Notes under the pieces: generated by a model
Databases searched by the model: none
What the model was told of the DNA's origin: nothing
What the model saw: the letters and a program-made list of their open reading frames with translations, nothing else
Program-made: the position numbers and the translations under genes
Shown: positions 30,701-32,185 of the stretch, piece by piece
Layout: each line of letters opens with the position of its first letter
How positions within the stretch are numbered: position 1 is the stretch's first letter
Source of the DNA: Opitutia bacterium Tous-C1TDCM
Lineage (GTDB): Bacteria; Verrucomicrobiota; Verrucomicrobiia; Opitutales; Opitutaceae
DNA: 32,185 bases
Direction: 5' to 3'
Assembly: GCA_002288455.1 (NCBI GenBank)
Contig: NEUS01000042.1
Span: forward strand, 1-32,185

Positions 30701-32164
30701 TCAGACCGTATCCGGAATCACGTACGGTGGCCGGGGGGCTTCGCGGAGGAGGAAGCGGGCGTGGGCGAGGGCGGCGGGGTTGTCCGTATCCAGTTTCGTG
30801 ATGCCGTCGCCGGTGGCGTCGAGGTCGAGCCAGGGGCCGAGCTTGAAGGGGTGGGCGGAGGTTTCGATGCCGTGGACGCCGAGGTGGGCCTCGAGTTCGC
30901 GTTGGATGCCCTGGGCGGCGGGGAAGTCTTTCAGCGCGGCTTCGATCCTGGCCGGGGCGGCGGCGCCGCCGACGCGGTAGGAAATGTTGCCGTAGTGGCA
31001 GAGGGCGGCGCTGAGGTGGCCGGTCTCGACGGGGGCGGCGAGGTCGGCTTTGCGCCGCGAGCGGACGGCGGCGAAGAAATTGGGCACGTGGCCCGCGCCG
31101 CCGTCGCCGTTGAACTTTTTGATCACTTTGCCGCTGCGGTCGTAGGCGGTGCCGCCGACGAGGCCGGAGAGCGAGCCGCCTTCGCAATGGGCGACGACGC
31201 CGACGCGCAGGCCGCCGTGCTGGTCCATGAAGTTGACGCCGGGTTTCGCGGGGAGGGCGCGGTGTTCGAAAATGAGCGGGATGGATGGGTAGTCGTAGAC
31301 GGCGACGTGGGTGTTGGGCGTTTCGGCGACGTCGGCGATGCCGTAGCGGCCGCCGAAGCTGAGGATGCGGCGGGGCGAGCCGGCGTGTTTCGCGATGCGG
31401 AGGGCGATGTCGAGGACGTGGACGCCGTTGTTGCCGAGCTCGCCGTTGCCGGTGTCCCAGGACCAATGCCAGTCGTAGTGGAGCTGGTTGCGTTGCAGCG
31501 GGGCGACGGGGGCCGGGCCGCAAAAGCGGTCGTAGTCGAGGTCGCCCGGGTACCACGGCAGCTTGTGCCCGATGGAGGGGCGCAGGTTGTAGACGATGGC
31601 GCGGATGTGGTCGATTTTGCCGAGGCCGCCGCCGTGCAAAAACTGGATCGCCTCCGCGAGGCCGGTCTCGGAGCGGTAGTGCGTACCCACTTGCACGATA
31701 CGGTTATACTTGGTCGCGGCCTCGATCATCTTGCGGCCTTCCCAGACGGTGCGGGACATCGGTTTCTCGACGTAGACGTCCTTGCCGGCCTGGCAGGCCC
31801 AGACGGTGAGGAGCGCGTGCCAGTGGTTGCTGGTGACGATCATGACGGCATCGACGTCGTTGCGCGCGATGAGGGCGCGGGCGTCGGTGGTCCGGAACGG
31901 CGCGGGCCGGTCGGAAGGGACGAGGGCGGCGCCTTGGGCGAGGAGCGCGGGATCGACGTCGCAGAGGGCGGAGATGCGGATGCCGTCCATCTTCAGCAGA
32001 TTCTTGAGATGGGGGACGCCCTTGCGGCCGAGGCCGATGAGGCCGAGGCGGATGGCGGAGTTGGCGCCGGCGGGTTGGGCGTGGACGGAAGGCCGGAAGG
32101 AGGCCGCGACGAGCGCGGTGCCGGCGGCGAGGGAGGTACGGCGGAGGAAGGTGCGACGGTGCAT
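30701..32164 (-). CDS. Tat-exported Gfo/Idh/MocA-family oxidoreductase
   Basis: A 487-residue NAD(P)-dependent oxidoreductase. The N-terminus has a twin-arginine signal (RRTFLRRTSLAAGTALVAA, with cleavage near VHA, about residue 29). The Rossmann motif is IRLGLIGLGRKG, followed by ISALCDVD. The family motif EKPMS and the candidate catalytic His in NGELGNNGVHVLDIA are present, and the C-terminal alpha/beta domain is complete. Exported members of this size are abundant in Verrucomicrobia and Planctomycetes, where they are linked to sugar or polysaccharide processing; the substrate here is unknown. The ATG at 32164 begins the signal peptide. The gene is convergent with the fusion enzyme. Confidence 0.93.
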   Translation of the reverse strand: MHRRTFLRRTSLAAGTALVAASFRPSVHAQPAGANSAIRLGLIGLGRKGVPHLKNLLKMDGIRISALCDVDPALLAQGAALVPSDRPAPFRTTDARALIARNDVDAVMIVTSNHWHALLTVWACQAGKDVYVEKPMSRTVWEGRKMIEAATKYNRIVQVGTHYRSETGLAEAIQFLHGGGLGKIDHIRAIVYNLRPSIGHKLPWYPGDLDYDRFCGPAPVAPLQRNQLHYDWHWSWDTGNGELGNNGVHVLDIALRIAKHAGSPRRILSFGGRYGIADVAETPNTHVAVYDYPSIPLIFEHRALPAKPGVNFMDQHGGLRVGVVAHCEGGSLSGLVGGTAYDRSGKVIKKFNGDGGAGHVPNFFAAVRSRRKADLAAPVETGHLSAALCHYGNISYRVGGAAAPARIEAALKDFPAAQGIQRELEAHLGVHGIETSAHPFKLGPWLDLDATGDGITKLDTDNPAALAHARFLLREAPRPPYVIPDTV

Positions 32165-32185
32165 GGGGGAAGGGGGGAGAGGGGG

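Overview
The window is GC-rich, tightly packed bacterial chromosomal DNA with 27 protein genes I regard as real or likely. No rRNA, tRNA, CRISPR array, transposase or phage structural gene was recognised. The best guess for the host is Verrucomicrobiota, probably Opitutaceae or a relative. This rests on three things: a single-domain globin closely resembling the Hell's Gate globin of Methylacidiphilum, a secreted Tat-type Gfo/Idh/MocA oxidoreductase, and spacers full of short quasi-tandem repeats. It is an inference, not a database result.

Layout. 1-4180: a short phage-like conserved protein, a small lipoprotein, a conserved protein with kinase-fold signatures, and a polytopic glycosyltransferase-like membrane protein. 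4181-12811: a signalling block. It holds a REC-histidine kinase, a 1631-residue hybrid kinase with three tandem PAS-GAF modules, a minus-strand cluster of globin, cytochrome c and tiny proteins, and a divergent NarL/FixJ-type response regulator. 13006-18072: a minus-strand series containing a secreted NlpC/P60-like protein, a conserved 295-aa protein, a 162-aa unknown, a Tat-exported N-formylglutamate amidohydrolase-like protein, a BadF-type sugar kinase and a SIS-domain protein, several of them translationally coupled. 18356-20706: a VOC protein overlapping a TIR-TM-TPR protein. 20835-24170: an rRNA-methyltransferase-like enzyme, a DUF481 outer-membrane protein and an ExoD-like membrane protein. 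24663-26087: queC and queE for queuosine precursor synthesis. 26383-29012: a TolC-family protein, an ABC ATPase and a small secreted protein. 29455-32164: a nucleotidyltransferase fused to a GHMP-kinase-like domain, and a secreted Gfo/Idh/MocA oxidoreductase.

The most unusual property lies in the spacers. About a dozen intergenic regions carry arrays built on a 7-nt period. The unit sequence differs from place to place (GGAGTTC, GGAAATC, GGAAACC, GGCGGAA, GATTGCG, CTGAAGG) but the period is kept. Three other spacers carry a 9-nt family (ATGGGACGG and variants), three carry a 27-nt purine cassette, and three copies of a 25-bp interrupted palindrome (CAAAGTAACC / GGTTACTTTG) are scattered. None of these is explained by coding capacity.

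How the genes may work together (inference): the kinases and the regulator flank the haem-protein cluster and may respond to oxygen, NO or redox state. The SIS-BadF-amidohydrolase unit looks like amino-sugar or cell-wall fragment handling. The nucleotidyltransferase-GHMP fusion could make an activated sugar in one polypeptide.
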